Assembly (NCBI RefSeq): GCF_015910445.1
Contig: NZ_CP048882.1
Location: 4,216,001-4,280,000 of the forward strand
Length of the DNA: 64,000 nucleotides
DNA from: Streptomyces bathyalis
Lineage (GTDB): Bacteria; Actinomycetota; Actinomycetes; Streptomycetales; Streptomycetaceae
Direction: 5' to 3'
Shown here: piece after piece, positions 54,031 to 61,811 of the stretch
Position numbering within the stretch: position 1 is the first letter of the stretch
Layout of the letters: the number at the start of each line of letters is the position of its first letter
Made by a program: the position numbers and the translations under genes
The notes under the pieces: model-generated
Told to the model about the DNA's origin: nothing
Database searches by the model: none
The model's input: only the letters and a program-made list of their open reading frames with translations

Positions 54031-54456
54031 ATGCGAGCTGTGGTGCAGAGAGTGGACGGCGCGAGCGTCGTGGTGGAGGGACGGACGACCGGGGAGGTCG
54101 CCGGCGAGGGACTGTGCGTGCTGGTCGGTGTCACCCACGACGACACGCCGGCGAAGGCGGCCCAACTGGCGCGGAAACTCTGGTCGTTGCGGATCCTCGA
54201 GGGCGAGAAGTCCTGCTCGGACGTGGGCGCACCGCTGCTCGTCATCAGCCAGTTCACGCTCTACGGCGACGCGCGGAAGGGCCGCCGCCCCACGTGGAAC
54301 GCGGCGGCCCCCGGGCCCGTCGCGGAGCCCCTCGTGGACGAAGTGGTCGCGCAGCTGCGCGAGTTGGGCGCCGAGGTGGCGACCGGCAGCTTCGGCGCCA
54401 AGATGAGGGTTTCGCTGACGAACGACGGCCCGTTCACCGTCCTGCTCGAGGTCTGA
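54031..54456 (+). CDS. dtd: D-aminoacyl-tRNA deacylase
   Basis: A 141-residue DTD. MRAVVQRVDGASVVVEG is the N-terminal block, LLVISQFTLYGDARKGRRPTW the active-site motif (SQxTL), and RVSLTNDGPFTVLLEV carries the Gly-cisPro motif (GPF). It frees D-amino acids (and mis-charged glycine) from tRNA. ATG at 54031 matches the family start; an ATG nine bases earlier is possible. Neighbour of rsiG. Confidence 0.95.
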   Translation: MRAVVQRVDGASVVVEGRTTGEVAGEGLCVLVGVTHDDTPAKAAQLARKLWSLRILEGEKSCSDVGAPLLVISQFTLYGDARKGRRPTWNAAAPGPVAEPLVDEVVAQLRELGAEVATGSFGAKMRVSLTNDGPFTVLLEV

Positions 54457-54502
54457 TCGGGGACGGGGACGGGGACGCGACGAGGGCGAGCCCCGGCCCG
54501 CC

Positions 54503-54985
54503 TCAGGGGCTCGGCTCGCCGCGGTAGTGGCCGAAGCACCAGAGGTTGCCCTCCGGGTCGCTGATCGTGAAGTCGCGGTTCCCGTAGTCCTCGTCGGCCA
54601 GGTCCCGCACGAACGTCACGCCCGCCGCCTTCACCCGCTCGTACAGCCCGTCGACGTCACTCGTGACGACGTAGCAGCCGAAGGTGCCGGGAGGTCTGTT
54701 CCAGTCGCCGCCCGGCTTGTGCGACCCGAGCATCACGCCGCCGCCCTCCGGCCAGTCGAGCTGGCAGTGGGCCACCTGGTCGCTGTCCGCGTATACGGCC
54801 GTCCGGACGAAGCCGATCTTCTCCACGAGGAAGTCGATCAGCGCATGGGCGTCGTGCGCCTGGAAGGTCGGCCAGACGGTCGGTGCGGGTGCGGCGGCAC
54901 CGGATGCCCCGTCGGCCTTCGTGTGCGCGGAGGACTGGGCCTGCGGCGCCGTCCCGCTCGTGGTGTTCGTCTGCGAGTTCGTCAT
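54503..54985 (-). CDS. VOC family (glyoxalase-like) protein
   Basis: A 160-residue protein with one VOC domain from about residue 38: VWPTFQAHDAHALIDFLVEKIGFVRTAVY, HCQLDWPEGGGVMLGSHK, YVVTSDVDGLYERVKAAGVTFVRDLADEDYGNRDFTISDPEGNLWCFGHY. The first 36 residues are Thr/Ser/Ala-rich and disordered. Its ATG overlaps the stop of the AraC gene (ATGA), so they form an operon. Substrate unknown. Confidence 0.87.
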   Translation of the reverse strand: MTNSQTNTTSGTAPQAQSSAHTKADGASGAAAPAPTVWPTFQAHDAHALIDFLVEKIGFVRTAVYADSDQVAHCQLDWPEGGGVMLGSHKPGGDWNRPPGTFGCYVVTSDVDGLYERVKAAGVTFVRDLADEDYGNRDFTISDPEGNLWCFGHYRGEPSP

Positions 54986-55893
54986 GCGTCCCACTCTTCG
55001 CCGTTGCGATGACCTCCGGCTTGGATATTCCGGCGCTCCTCGGCGATCCACCCGCTCGGGCTCAGGCCCGTGTACTGGCGGAAGTCCCGCACCAGGTGGG
55101 AGTGGTCGTAGAATCCGCAACGCGCGGCGATCTCCGACAGGTCCGGTGCTGCTTCCCCTGCCACCGAGAACGTCACCTCTGCACGGGCCCGCTCGAAACG
55201 CATCAGCCGGTTGATCTGTTTCGGTCCCGCACCGACCTCGCGCTGAAACAGAGTGGTCAACTGCCGTCGGCTCATTGCCACATGACGCGCCATGTCGTCC
55301 AGCGACCCGGCACCCCGGCGGCGGGCCATCCACCTCCACGCCTCGGCCACCTCGGGGCGCACCTCCGCGCGGTGCCCCCGGTCCAGGGCTCTGCGGCGGA
55401 GGTACTCCGTGAGGATCGCGAAGCGCTCTTCCCAACTCGTCCGCTCCAGCATCCGCTGGTGGACGTCCACCGCCGACCGCCCGAGGACGGACGCGCCCTG
55501 CGTGGCCGCCTGTGTCAACTCGGCCGCCGGCATGCCGAACAACGCCCGTGCCGCCAGCGGGTGCACGGCCACCTGCACCCCGGCCTCGCGCGAGGGCTGG
55601 AGGATGTACACGGGCCGCTGGTGGAGCCCGCCGACGATGATCTCCTCGCGGTAGGCGTGCTCTCCGCGTGCGTGCTCCGGGGTATCGCCGCCGACGACCG
55701 GACCTTCCAGGGAGAAGATCAACGTGAGGTACGGAGCGGGCAGGCCGCGGTGCAGCTGGGGGTCGGCGCCGTCCGAGCGGTAGCCGACTGTCGAGGCCAC
55801 CATGGCACCCAGCGTCCGCGGCGCCCGCACGAACTCGTACGAAGCCGCTTCCGGCGGTGCGGACGCCTGCTCGCCGCCTCCTCGGAGGGCCAT
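54982..55893 (-). CDS. AraC family transcriptional regulator
   Basis: A 303-residue regulator. The C-terminal AraC DNA-binding domain (about 195-290) has two helix-turn-helices: SLDDMARHVAMSRRQLTTLFQREVGAGPKQINRLMRFERA and LSEIAARCGFYDHSHLVRDFRQYTGLSPSGW. The N-terminal domain is of the DUF6597-like sensor type and lacks a cupin signature. It is coupled to the downstream VOC gene by a 4-base overlap and probably controls it. Confidence 0.9.
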   Translation of the reverse strand: MALRGGGEQASAPPEAASYEFVRAPRTLGAMVASTVGYRSDGADPQLHRGLPAPYLTLIFSLEGPVVGGDTPEHARGEHAYREEIIVGGLHQRPVYILQPSREAGVQVAVHPLAARALFGMPAAELTQAATQGASVLGRSAVDVHQRMLERTSWEERFAILTEYLRRRALDRGHRAEVRPEVAEAWRWMARRRGAGSLDDMARHVAMSRRQLTTLFQREVGAGPKQINRLMRFERARAEVTFSVAGEAAPDLSEIAARCGFYDHSHLVRDFRQYTGLSPSGWIAEERRNIQAGGHRNGEEWDA

Positions 55894-55972
55894 GCCGCAA
55901 GTTTACGCAGGTCGGCCCACGTCGTACCCGGGCGTGCGGCCGGTCGTCGTCAGGGTTCGACCACGACTTCCG

Positions 55973-56944
55973 TCAGGGCGCGACCACGACCTCCTGGGCC
56001 GCCGCCGTCGCGTCCTCGCCGACCGTCAGCGCGGCGTCCACGGGCACGTTGCGCTTGACCAGCGCCAAGGCGATCGGCCCGAGTTCGTGGTGCCGGGCGG
56101 AGGTCGTGACGAAGCCGAGCTTGCGCCCGTCGGGCCCGTCGTCGGCCAGCCGAACGGCGTCGCCGTGCACGGGCAGGCGCACCTCGCTGCCGTCGAGGTG
56201 GAGGAAGACGAGCCGGCGCGGGGGCTTGCCCAGGTTGTTCACGCGGGCGACGGTCTCCTGGCCGCGGTAGCAGCCCTTCTCGAGGTGCACGGCCGTGGCG
56301 AGCCAGCCCAGCTCGTGCGGGATCGTGCGGTGATCGGTCTCCATGCCCAGCCTCGGGCGGCGGCCCTCGACGCGCAGCGCCTCGTATGCGAGCAGGCCGA
56401 TCGCCGGAGGCCCGGACTCCGCGAAGGACTTCAGGGAGGAGCGCGACAGGAAGAGGTCACGGCCGTGCGCCGTCTCCCGTACGACGGTCCCCTCCGGTGC
56501 CTCGACGATGGAGCCCGCCGGCAGATGCACGACGGCGAACTCCTCCGTCCGGTCGGCGATTTCGACGCGGTAGAAGAACCGCATGCTCTCCAGGTAGGCG
56601 ATCAGCGCGCCCTGAGTGCCCGGCTCGGTGTGCATCCACACCGTCTCACCGTCGTCGACGAGGTAGAGCGCGTGCTCGATGTGCCCGTGCGCCGAGAGGA
56701 TCAGGGCCTCCGTGGCGTGCCCCGCGGGGAGTTCGCTGACGTGCTGCGTCAGCAGCAGATGCAGCCAGGAGAGCCGGTCCGCGCCGGAGACGGTGACGAC
56801 TCCGCGGTGGGACAGGTCGACGAAGCCGTCGCCCTCGGCCAGGGACCGCTGCTCCCGGAAGAGATCACCGTAGTGCGCGGCCACACCTTCGTCCTGGCCC
56901 TCGGCGGCGACGGCACCGGGCAGCGACAGCAGGGGGGAGTTCAT
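55973..56944 (-). CDS. ygfZ: Folate-binding protein YgfZ (iron-sulfur cluster repair)
   Basis: A 323-residue GcvT-fold protein. The diagnostic motif KGCYRGQE is at about 217-224, with ETVARVNNLGKPPRRLVFLHLDG next. The N-terminal half has DLSHRGVVTVSGADRLSWLHLLLTQHV, like aminomethyltransferases but lacking the catalytic residues for glycine cleavage. It helps some Fe-S enzymes with tetrahydrofolate. ATG at 56944. It is followed, across a dispersed repeat, by nur. Confidence 0.92.
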   Translation of the reverse strand: MNSPLLSLPGAVAAEGQDEGVAAHYGDLFREQRSLAEGDGFVDLSHRGVVTVSGADRLSWLHLLLTQHVSELPAGHATEALILSAHGHIEHALYLVDDGETVWMHTEPGTQGALIAYLESMRFFYRVEIADRTEEFAVVHLPAGSIVEAPEGTVVRETAHGRDLFLSRSSLKSFAESGPPAIGLLAYEALRVEGRRPRLGMETDHRTIPHELGWLATAVHLEKGCYRGQETVARVNNLGKPPRRLVFLHLDGSEVRLPVHGDAVRLADDGPDGRKLGFVTTSARHHELGPIALALVKRNVPVDAALTVGEDATAAAQEVVVAP

Positions 56945-56977
56945 GCGGCATCACCGGACAGCACGGGAAAGCGGCGG

Positions 56978-57016
56978 CTGGGGGTACTCCCAGGGCCGCA
57001 AGGCCCAAGGGGGAGG
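56978..57016. repeat. GC-rich dispersed palindrome
   Basis: CTGGGGGTACTCCCAGGGCC followed by GCAAGGCCCAAGGGGGAGG, between nur and ygfZ. Related copies lie at 53808, 58218 and 59440. Confidence 0.75.
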
Positions 57017-57036
57017 TTGAAGGACATACGACCAGA

Positions 57037-57573
57037 CTACGACGGCCCCCGGCCGCCCTTGAAGGAGCGTTCCCCTGGCTCAGGGGCCGGGGACTCCGGC
57101 GCCGGTCCTGCTCCCGGCCGGGACCCGGAATCAGCCGGTTCCCGGGTCCGGGCGGTCTGTGCCGAGCACTTAGCGCAGCGGCCGAAGATGGCGAAGTGCT
57201 TCATGTCGGTGTCGAAGCCGAAGGTGGCGAGGAGCTGCTCCGCGAACGGCTCGGCCACCGACAGATCCGCCTCGATCACTTCGGTGCAGTCCCGGCAGAC
57301 CAGATGCATGTGATGGTGCCGGTCGGCGAGGTGGTACGTCGGGGCGCCGTGGCCGAGGTGTGCGTGCGAGACGAGACCGAGCTCCTCGAGCAGCTCCAGC
57401 GTCCGGTAGACCGTGGAGATGTTCACGCTGCCCGCGGTACGCCGCACCTCGGCCAGGATGTCGTCCGGCGTGGAGTGCTCAAGCTTGTCGACGGCTTCCA
57501 GCACGAGCTGGCGCTGCGGAGTGAGGCGGTATCCGCGCGCCCTCAGGTCGCTCTGCCAGTCGGTCGTCACCAC
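57037..57573 (-). CDS. nur: Nur, nickel-responsive Fur family regulator
   Basis: A 178-residue Fur-family protein. The winged helix is TDWQSDLRARGYRLTPQRQLVLEAV with NISTVYRTLELLEELGLVSH. The metal residues of Nur are present at matching positions: H33, H70, H72, H86, H88, H90 and H126, with C93/C96 and C133/C136 for a structural zinc site. From memory this is the Ni and M-site set of Streptomyces coelicolor Nur. It represses nickel uptake and sodF when nickel is bound. The last 40 residues are a Pro/Ala/Gly-rich tail that the short family members lack. Confidence 0.88.
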   Translation of the reverse strand: MVTTDWQSDLRARGYRLTPQRQLVLEAVDKLEHSTPDDILAEVRRTAGSVNISTVYRTLELLEELGLVSHAHLGHGAPTYHLADRHHHMHLVCRDCTEVIEADLSVAEPFAEQLLATFGFDTDMKHFAIFGRCAKCSAQTARTREPADSGSRPGAGPAPESPAPEPGERSFKGGRGPS

Positions 57574-57595
57574 ATCGACAGTGTAGAACCGCCGC

Positions 57596-58174
57596 TCACT
57601 TGAAGAAGGCGATGCCGTCGTCGGGCAGATCGCCCAGGTCCTTCGCCCACTCGCGCAGGTCGACGGCCTTCTTCAGCTGTGCGGACATGTACGGCTGCAG
57701 CGGCACTCCGGGTGCGGCCCGCTCGCCGACCCACATCAGGTCGCCGTTCACGTAGCCGTAGAGGCGCTTGCCTCCGCTGTACTCGGCGGAGGAGGCAGTG
57801 CGGGCGATCGCGTCGGTGGCGAGGTCGATCTGGGGCTTCTGGTCGGCCAGCTCCCCGTACCAGACCTCCGCGACGCCCTGGTCGCGGATCATCACGACCT
57901 CGACCTTGCGCTCGGAGTCGATGCGCCAGTAGCCGCTCTCGGTCTCCAGGGGGCGGACCTTCTCGCCCTCGTCGTCGAGCTGCCAGCTGTGCGAGACGTA
58001 CTCCAGGAAGTCACGGCCGTCGTGGCTGAAGCTGACCTCCTGCCCGAAGTTGCACTTGTCGCTGCCGGGGCCGTCCTCGCCGTCGAGGGCGGCGACGCCC
58101 GCGCCCTGCCAGTTGCCGAGCAGGAAGGCGAGGGGGACGAGGTCCGGGTGCAGGTCGGACGGGATCTCGATCAT
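57596..58174 (-). CDS. FABP-like, nitrobindin-related protein
   Basis: A 192-residue beta-barrel protein. The nitrobindin family motif G-x-W-x-G-x-G is in FLLGNWQGAGVA (about 18-29), with the strands YVSHSWQLDDEGEKVRPLETESGYWRI. The heme-ligand His region near the C-terminus reads VPLQPYMSAQLKKA, with Tyr where heme-binding nitrobindins have His. So it probably does not hold heme the same way. It is upstream of nur by 23 bp on the same strand, a conserved Streptomyces neighbourhood. Confidence 0.85.
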   Translation of the reverse strand: MIEIPSDLHPDLVPLAFLLGNWQGAGVAALDGEDGPGSDKCNFGQEVSFSHDGRDFLEYVSHSWQLDDEGEKVRPLETESGYWRIDSERKVEVVMIRDQGVAEVWYGELADQKPQIDLATDAIARTASSAEYSGGKRLYGYVNGDLMWVGERAAPGVPLQPYMSAQLKKAVDLREWAKDLGDLPDDGIAFFK

Positions 58175-58217
58175 GGGAACTCAGACGGTCGGTGCGGACG
58201 GTGGCCGGTGGGTTGAC

Positions 58218-58243
58218 ACCCGGGCCGCGAGGCCCGGGGGAAG
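58218..58243. repeat. Short GC-rich palindrome of the dispersed class
   Basis: ACCCGGGCCGCGAGGCCCGG followed by GGGAAG, sharing the CGGGCCGnnAGGCCC core of the copies at 59440. Located between two minus-strand genes; may act as a terminator. Confidence 0.6.
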
Positions 58244-58261
58244 GGCGGCTGCGCTGGGCGA

Positions 58262-58363
58262 CTAGCGCTGGCCCTGGTAGAGCTTCTTGAACGCGAGACC
58301 GGCGAAGGCCGCGGTGCCGACGCAGACCAGGACCATCAGCGCGGTGAAGAATGCCTCAAGCAC
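58262..58363 (-). CDS. Small single-pass membrane protein (33 residues)
   Basis: A GTG start at 58363 with GAGGAG nine bases upstream encodes 33 residues: a short LEAFFTALMVLVCVGTAAFAGLAF hydrophobic segment and the basic end KKLYQGQR. One membrane helix with the tail on the cytoplasmic side is predicted. Coding bias and a good ribosome site support it. Function unknown. Confidence 0.65.
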   Translation of the reverse strand: MLEAFFTALMVLVCVGTAAFAGLAFKKLYQGQR

Positions 58364-58556
58364 GGGGTGTGCTCCTCGGATCGTTCGTCGTGGGTGTCTC
58401 TCTGCGTACGGACCATCCCGCCGGGATGCCGCACGGACCGATTCTAGTCGTCGTCGCGGCAGCCCCCGTACACGGCCTGTGCGGCACGCGCCCGGCCCGT
58501 GCCGGACCGGCAGCCCCACGGGTCCGCAGCGGCGGGTACAGCGGCTGGGCGGCGCC

Positions 58557-58931
58557 TCAGTAGACGAGCGCCTGCACGCCCTCAGGCATGATCTCGCTGA
58601 CGAAGACCTGAGCGCCCGCGATGCGGACACCCTCCAGCACGTCCTTCTCCTCGATGCCGCGCCGGGCGGCGCACTGCGTGCACAGCGTGATCAGTCCTCC
58701 CGCCTGCACGCCGGAGATCAGCTCCGGCAGCGGCGCCGCGTGCGGCAGTTCGAACTCTTCGGCCCTTCCCGGCAGTGCGAACCACGCCGACTCCCCGGTG
58801 AGCCAGAGCGACACCTCGACGCCGCTGGCGGCCGCGACCGCCGCGACGGTGAAGGCCTGCGAGCAGCGCTCCGGCGCGTCCGCGCCCGCCGTCACCTTGA
58901 TCACGAGCTTCTTGCCTGCTGCTGCTGCCAT
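58557..58931 (-). CDS. DsrE family protein
   Basis: A 124-residue DsrE/F-like protein: KLVIKVTAGADAPERCSQAFTVAAVAAASGVEVSLWLTGESAWF is the family N-terminus, and GGLITLCTQCAARRGIEEKDVLEGVRIAGAQVFVSEI carries a Cys pair (CTQC) in the position used for sulfur transfer. It probably has a role in sulfur relay. It lies near DUF1416 and a thiosulfate sulfurtransferase on the same strand. Confidence 0.88.
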   Translation of the reverse strand: MAAAAGKKLVIKVTAGADAPERCSQAFTVAAVAAASGVEVSLWLTGESAWFALPGRAEEFELPHAAPLPELISGVQAGGLITLCTQCAARRGIEEKDVLEGVRIAGAQVFVSEIMPEGVQALVY

Positions 58932-59091
58932 GCGGCAAGCCTATGCCGCGCACGGGCGAGGGCCGCACGCGCGCGAAAGCCGCGGACGGGCGAGGGCCGC
59001 ACGCGCGCGAAGGGCCGCGCACCGGGCGTACCCGGGGCGCGACCCTTGAGGCTCGTCGGCGGACCGCCCGGCGGGGCGGACCGGCCGGCGG

Positions 59092-59379
59092 TCACACGGC
59101 GATGGCGACCTCCGACAGACCGCCGTCCTGCGCGACGACCGTACGGTCCGCGGTGCCGCCGGGCACCAGCGCGCGGACCGTCCAGGTGCCCTCGGCCGCG
59201 TAGAAGCGGAACTGGCCGGTGGCGGACGTGGGAACCTCCGCCGTGAACTCGCCGCCCGCGTCGAGCAGTCGCACGTATCCGGTGACGGGCTCGCCGTCGC
59301 GCGTCACGCTGCCCTGGATCGTGGTCTCACCGGGCTTGATGGTGGAGGCGTCGGGACCGCCTGCCTTGGCTCCGCACAT
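59092..59379 (-). CDS. DUF1416 domain protein
   Basis: A 95-residue protein: MCGAKAGGPDASTIKPGETTIQGSVTRDGEPVTGYVRLLDAGGEFTAEVPTSATGQFRFYAAEGTWTVRALV. It is a small carboxypeptidase-regulatory-like beta sandwich found next to thiosulfate sulfurtransferase genes in actinobacteria. Only one Cys (Cys2). Exact role unknown; gene order (sulfurtransferase, DUF1416, DsrE) suggests sulfur metabolism. Confidence 0.9.
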   Translation of the reverse strand: MCGAKAGGPDASTIKPGETTIQGSVTRDGEPVTGYVRLLDAGGEFTAEVPTSATGQFRFYAAEGTWTVRALVPGGTADRTVVAQDGGLSEVAIAV

Positions 59380-59439
59380 GGAAGTTCCCTTCGGTTCTGA
59401 TCAGGTCGGGTACGGCCCGGGTGGGTGTCCCCCCTCGCT

Positions 59440-59512
59440 TCGCTGGGGGCCCTCACCCGGGCCGCTAGGCCCAGGTGGGGGTACCTCCCGGGCCGCTAGG
59501 CCCAGGGGGAGG
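59440..59512. repeat. Tandem GC-rich dispersed palindromes
   Basis: Two copies of the CGGGCCGCTAGGCCCAGG core (about 59458 and 59489, 31 bp apart) with GGGGGTACCTCCC between them and GGGGGAGG at the end. They fill the gap between the sulfurtransferase and DUF1416 genes. Confidence 0.75.
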
Positions 59513-60352
59513 TCAGTCTTCGGTGCCGACGGCGACGGGGACGCCGACCAGCGAGCCGTACTCGGTCCAGGAGCCGTCGTAGTTCTTGACGTTCTGCTGG
59601 CCCAGCAGCTCGTGCAGGACGAACCAGCTGTGAGCGGAACGCTCACCGATGCGGCAGTAGGCGATGGTGTCCTTGCCCAGGTCGACGCCCTCGCCCTCGT
59701 ACAGCTCCTTCAGCTCCTCGTCGGACTTGAAGGTGCCGTCGTCGTTGGCCGACTTCGACCACGGGATGTTGCGCGCGCTCGGGACGTGGCCCGGGCGCTG
59801 GGACTGCTCCTGCGGCAGGTGTGCCGGGGCGAGCAGCTTGCCGGTGAACTCGTCGGGCGAGCGCACGTCGACCAGGTTCTTGGTGCCGATCGCGTCGACG
59901 ACCTCGTCCCGGAAGGCGCGGATGGAGGTGTCCTGCGGCTTGGCCTTGTACTCGGTCTTCGCGCGGGTGGGCACCTCGGCGACCAGGTCGCGGGAGTCCA
60001 GCTCCCACTTCTTGCGGCCCCCGTCGAGCAGCTTCACGTCCTGGTGGCCGTAGAGCTTGAAGTACCAGTAGGCGTAGGCGGCGAACCAGTTGTTGTTGCC
60101 GCCGTAGAGCACGACCGTGTCGTCGTTGGAGATGCCCTTCTCGGAGAGGAGCTTCTCGAAGCCCTCCTGGTCGACGAAGTCGCGGCGGACCGGGTCCTGG
60201 AGGTCCTGCTTCCAGTCGATGCGCACGGCGTTCTGGATGTGGTTCTTGTCGTAGGCCGAGGTGTCCTCGTCGACCTCGACGATGACCGTCTTCGGGTCGT
60301 CGATGTGGTCCTGGACCCAGTCGGCGTCTACGAGGACGTCACTGCGGCTCAT
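59513..60352 (-). CDS. Thiosulfate sulfurtransferase (two-domain rhodanese)
   Basis: A 279-residue rhodanese. The inactive N-terminal domain has VDADWVQDHIDDPKTVIVEVDEDTSAYDKNHIQNAVRIDW. The catalytic C-terminal domain has NLVDVRSPDEFTGK and the active Cys loop AYCRIGERSAHSWFVL (CRIGERS, the thiosulfate-type loop). This is the actinobacterial CysA2/SseA type. It moves sulfane sulfur from thiosulfate to an acceptor. A 27-residue Cys-containing leader peptide lies 252 bp upstream. ATG at 60352. Confidence 0.93.
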   Translation of the reverse strand: MSRSDVLVDADWVQDHIDDPKTVIVEVDEDTSAYDKNHIQNAVRIDWKQDLQDPVRRDFVDQEGFEKLLSEKGISNDDTVVLYGGNNNWFAAYAYWYFKLYGHQDVKLLDGGRKKWELDSRDLVAEVPTRAKTEYKAKPQDTSIRAFRDEVVDAIGTKNLVDVRSPDEFTGKLLAPAHLPQEQSQRPGHVPSARNIPWSKSANDDGTFKSDEELKELYEGEGVDLGKDTIAYCRIGERSAHSWFVLHELLGQQNVKNYDGSWTEYGSLVGVPVAVGTED

Positions 60353-60603
60353 GGTTTCTCCTCCGGGGCAGATAGCGGATGAGGCAGGCGAACAGGTGCG
60401 GAATCGGGGCGGGGAGTGCGAATGCGCACGTACGTCGGGGTCGTCGGCCGCACGGAACCGGACGCCGTGCGGGGGCCGGGGCACCGGCGGGGGCGGGACG
60501 AACGGCTGGGGTGCCACCCGGACCGCATCGGCCCACGGGGCGGGCAGCGCACTCGCGCTCGGCCTCGACCGGATTCAGGTGAGGTCTGGCGGGCCGGCAG
60601 CCG

Positions 60604-60687
60604 TCAGGAGGGAATGCGACAGAGCATGGCGGCGACGCGGCAGAGGTCGACTGCACGCCGTTTCGTGAGGTCCGCCTGTCGCTTCAT
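60604..60687 (-). CDS. 27-residue putative leader peptide upstream of sulfurtransferase
   Basis: ATG at 60687 (bases 60687-60685) opens a 27-codon frame ending in TGA at 60604. The peptide is basic in the middle (TKRRAVDL at about 8-15) with Cys16 and Cys23 (CRVAAMLCR). It matches the putative leader peptide class found upstream of sulfur genes in actinobacteria. In mycobacteria, cysteine-containing uORFs upstream of sulfur genes act as cysteine-responsive attenuators. That mechanism is an inference here. Confidence 0.6.
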   Translation of the reverse strand: MKRQADLTKRRAVDLCRVAAMLCRIPS

Positions 60688-60949
60688 GGGGTCGATCGTA
60701 AGGACGGCAAAGGCCCCGTGTCACCGCGAATCCACATTGTGAGACGTGATCGACCGTGATTTGGGACGTCTGCTCGATTCCCCGTACCCGGGGGGCGGTC
60801 CGCGCTCGCGTTCCGGGGACAGGAAGCCTGTCCGTCGGACGCGACCGTCTCGTGCAGTGGGACGAATTTCGCGGCCGGGCGGCCGCCGCAGCGATTGCGG
60901 CAGCAGCCCTCCGGCCCTGGTCGGTCCTGGTCAATCGCGGCAGCCGTGG

Positions 60950-61666
60950 TCAGCCGCCGAGTTTCACGCCCTTGCCGCGGACGGTCAGCTCGATGCCCTC
61001 GACGGTGGGCTCGACCTTCTCGAGTTCGAGCCCGTCGGGGAGTCCCGCTATCTTCCGCTCGAAGTCGATCCTGCCGCGGATCGCCTCCTCCAGACCCGGG
61101 ATGTCGGCGCCGGGCACCTTGTCGGCCCGCAGCTTCACCGTGTCACCGCCGGAGACGCTGACGGTGCTGGTCACGCTGCGCTTGAGGGTCTGGCCGAGCC
61201 CCGGCACCGTGACGCCGGCGCTCACCTTGACCCTGCCCTGGCCGCTGCTGTCCTTGCCGCCCCAGCCCACGTCCACGCCTTCGAGAGCGGCCTTGGTCAG
61301 TTCTCCGTACGAGACGAGCGCCGTGCCGGTGGCCCGGTCGGCCTCGGCGGAGGAGAAGTCGCCGCTGAAGCGGACGTCCTGCAGCTTCGCGTCGATGCGG
61401 TTGACCTTCAGCTGTCCGCCGGAGGCCTCGGCCTTCAGCCCGCTCATCTCGGCGTCGACCTCGCCGAGCTCCTGCGCGGCGATCTGGGTGAGGAAGGGGA
61501 AGCCCTTGATGTCGATGGAGGTCTTTCCGGCGGAGGCGATGCCCGGCGAGCTCTTGATCTTCTCGGCGGCCTTGTCCTCGGCCAGCTTGACCGCCAGCCG
61601 GTCGGCGGCCACGAACAGCACCGCGAGGACGAAGAGGACGATGAGCCCTCTGCGTAGTGCGCGCAT
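60950..61666 (-). CDS. LmeA-like phospholipid-binding protein (DUF2993)
   Basis: A 238-residue protein. A single N-terminal membrane anchor or signal (LIVLFVLAVLFVAADRLAVKLA) is followed by the DUF2993 fold: KTSIDIKGFPFLTQIAAQELGEVDAEMSGLKAEASGGQLKVNRIDAKLQDVRF. In mycobacteria LmeA binds phospholipids and takes part in lipomannan elongation. ATG at 61666 chosen over a longer frame; the hydrophobic core then begins near residue 8. Extracytoplasmic. Confidence 0.87.
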   Translation of the reverse strand: MRALRRGLIVLFVLAVLFVAADRLAVKLAEDKAAEKIKSSPGIASAGKTSIDIKGFPFLTQIAAQELGEVDAEMSGLKAEASGGQLKVNRIDAKLQDVRFSGDFSSAEADRATGTALVSYGELTKAALEGVDVGWGGKDSSGQGRVKVSAGVTVPGLGQTLKRSVTSTVSVSGGDTVKLRADKVPGADIPGLEEAIRGRIDFERKIAGLPDGLELEKVEPTVEGIELTVRGKGVKLGG

Positions 61667-61811
61667 CTGCGTTCTCTCCCATGCTCCCGTGCGGCATGCC
61701 GTGGTCGGTGGCCCGCCCGGGCCCGAGGGCCGGGTCGGCGGGCTGTCGGCCCGGAGGGACGGACGCGGCCTCACGGCCTCCGGGACTTCAGCGAGCCTAT
61801 CCCGGCAGCAC

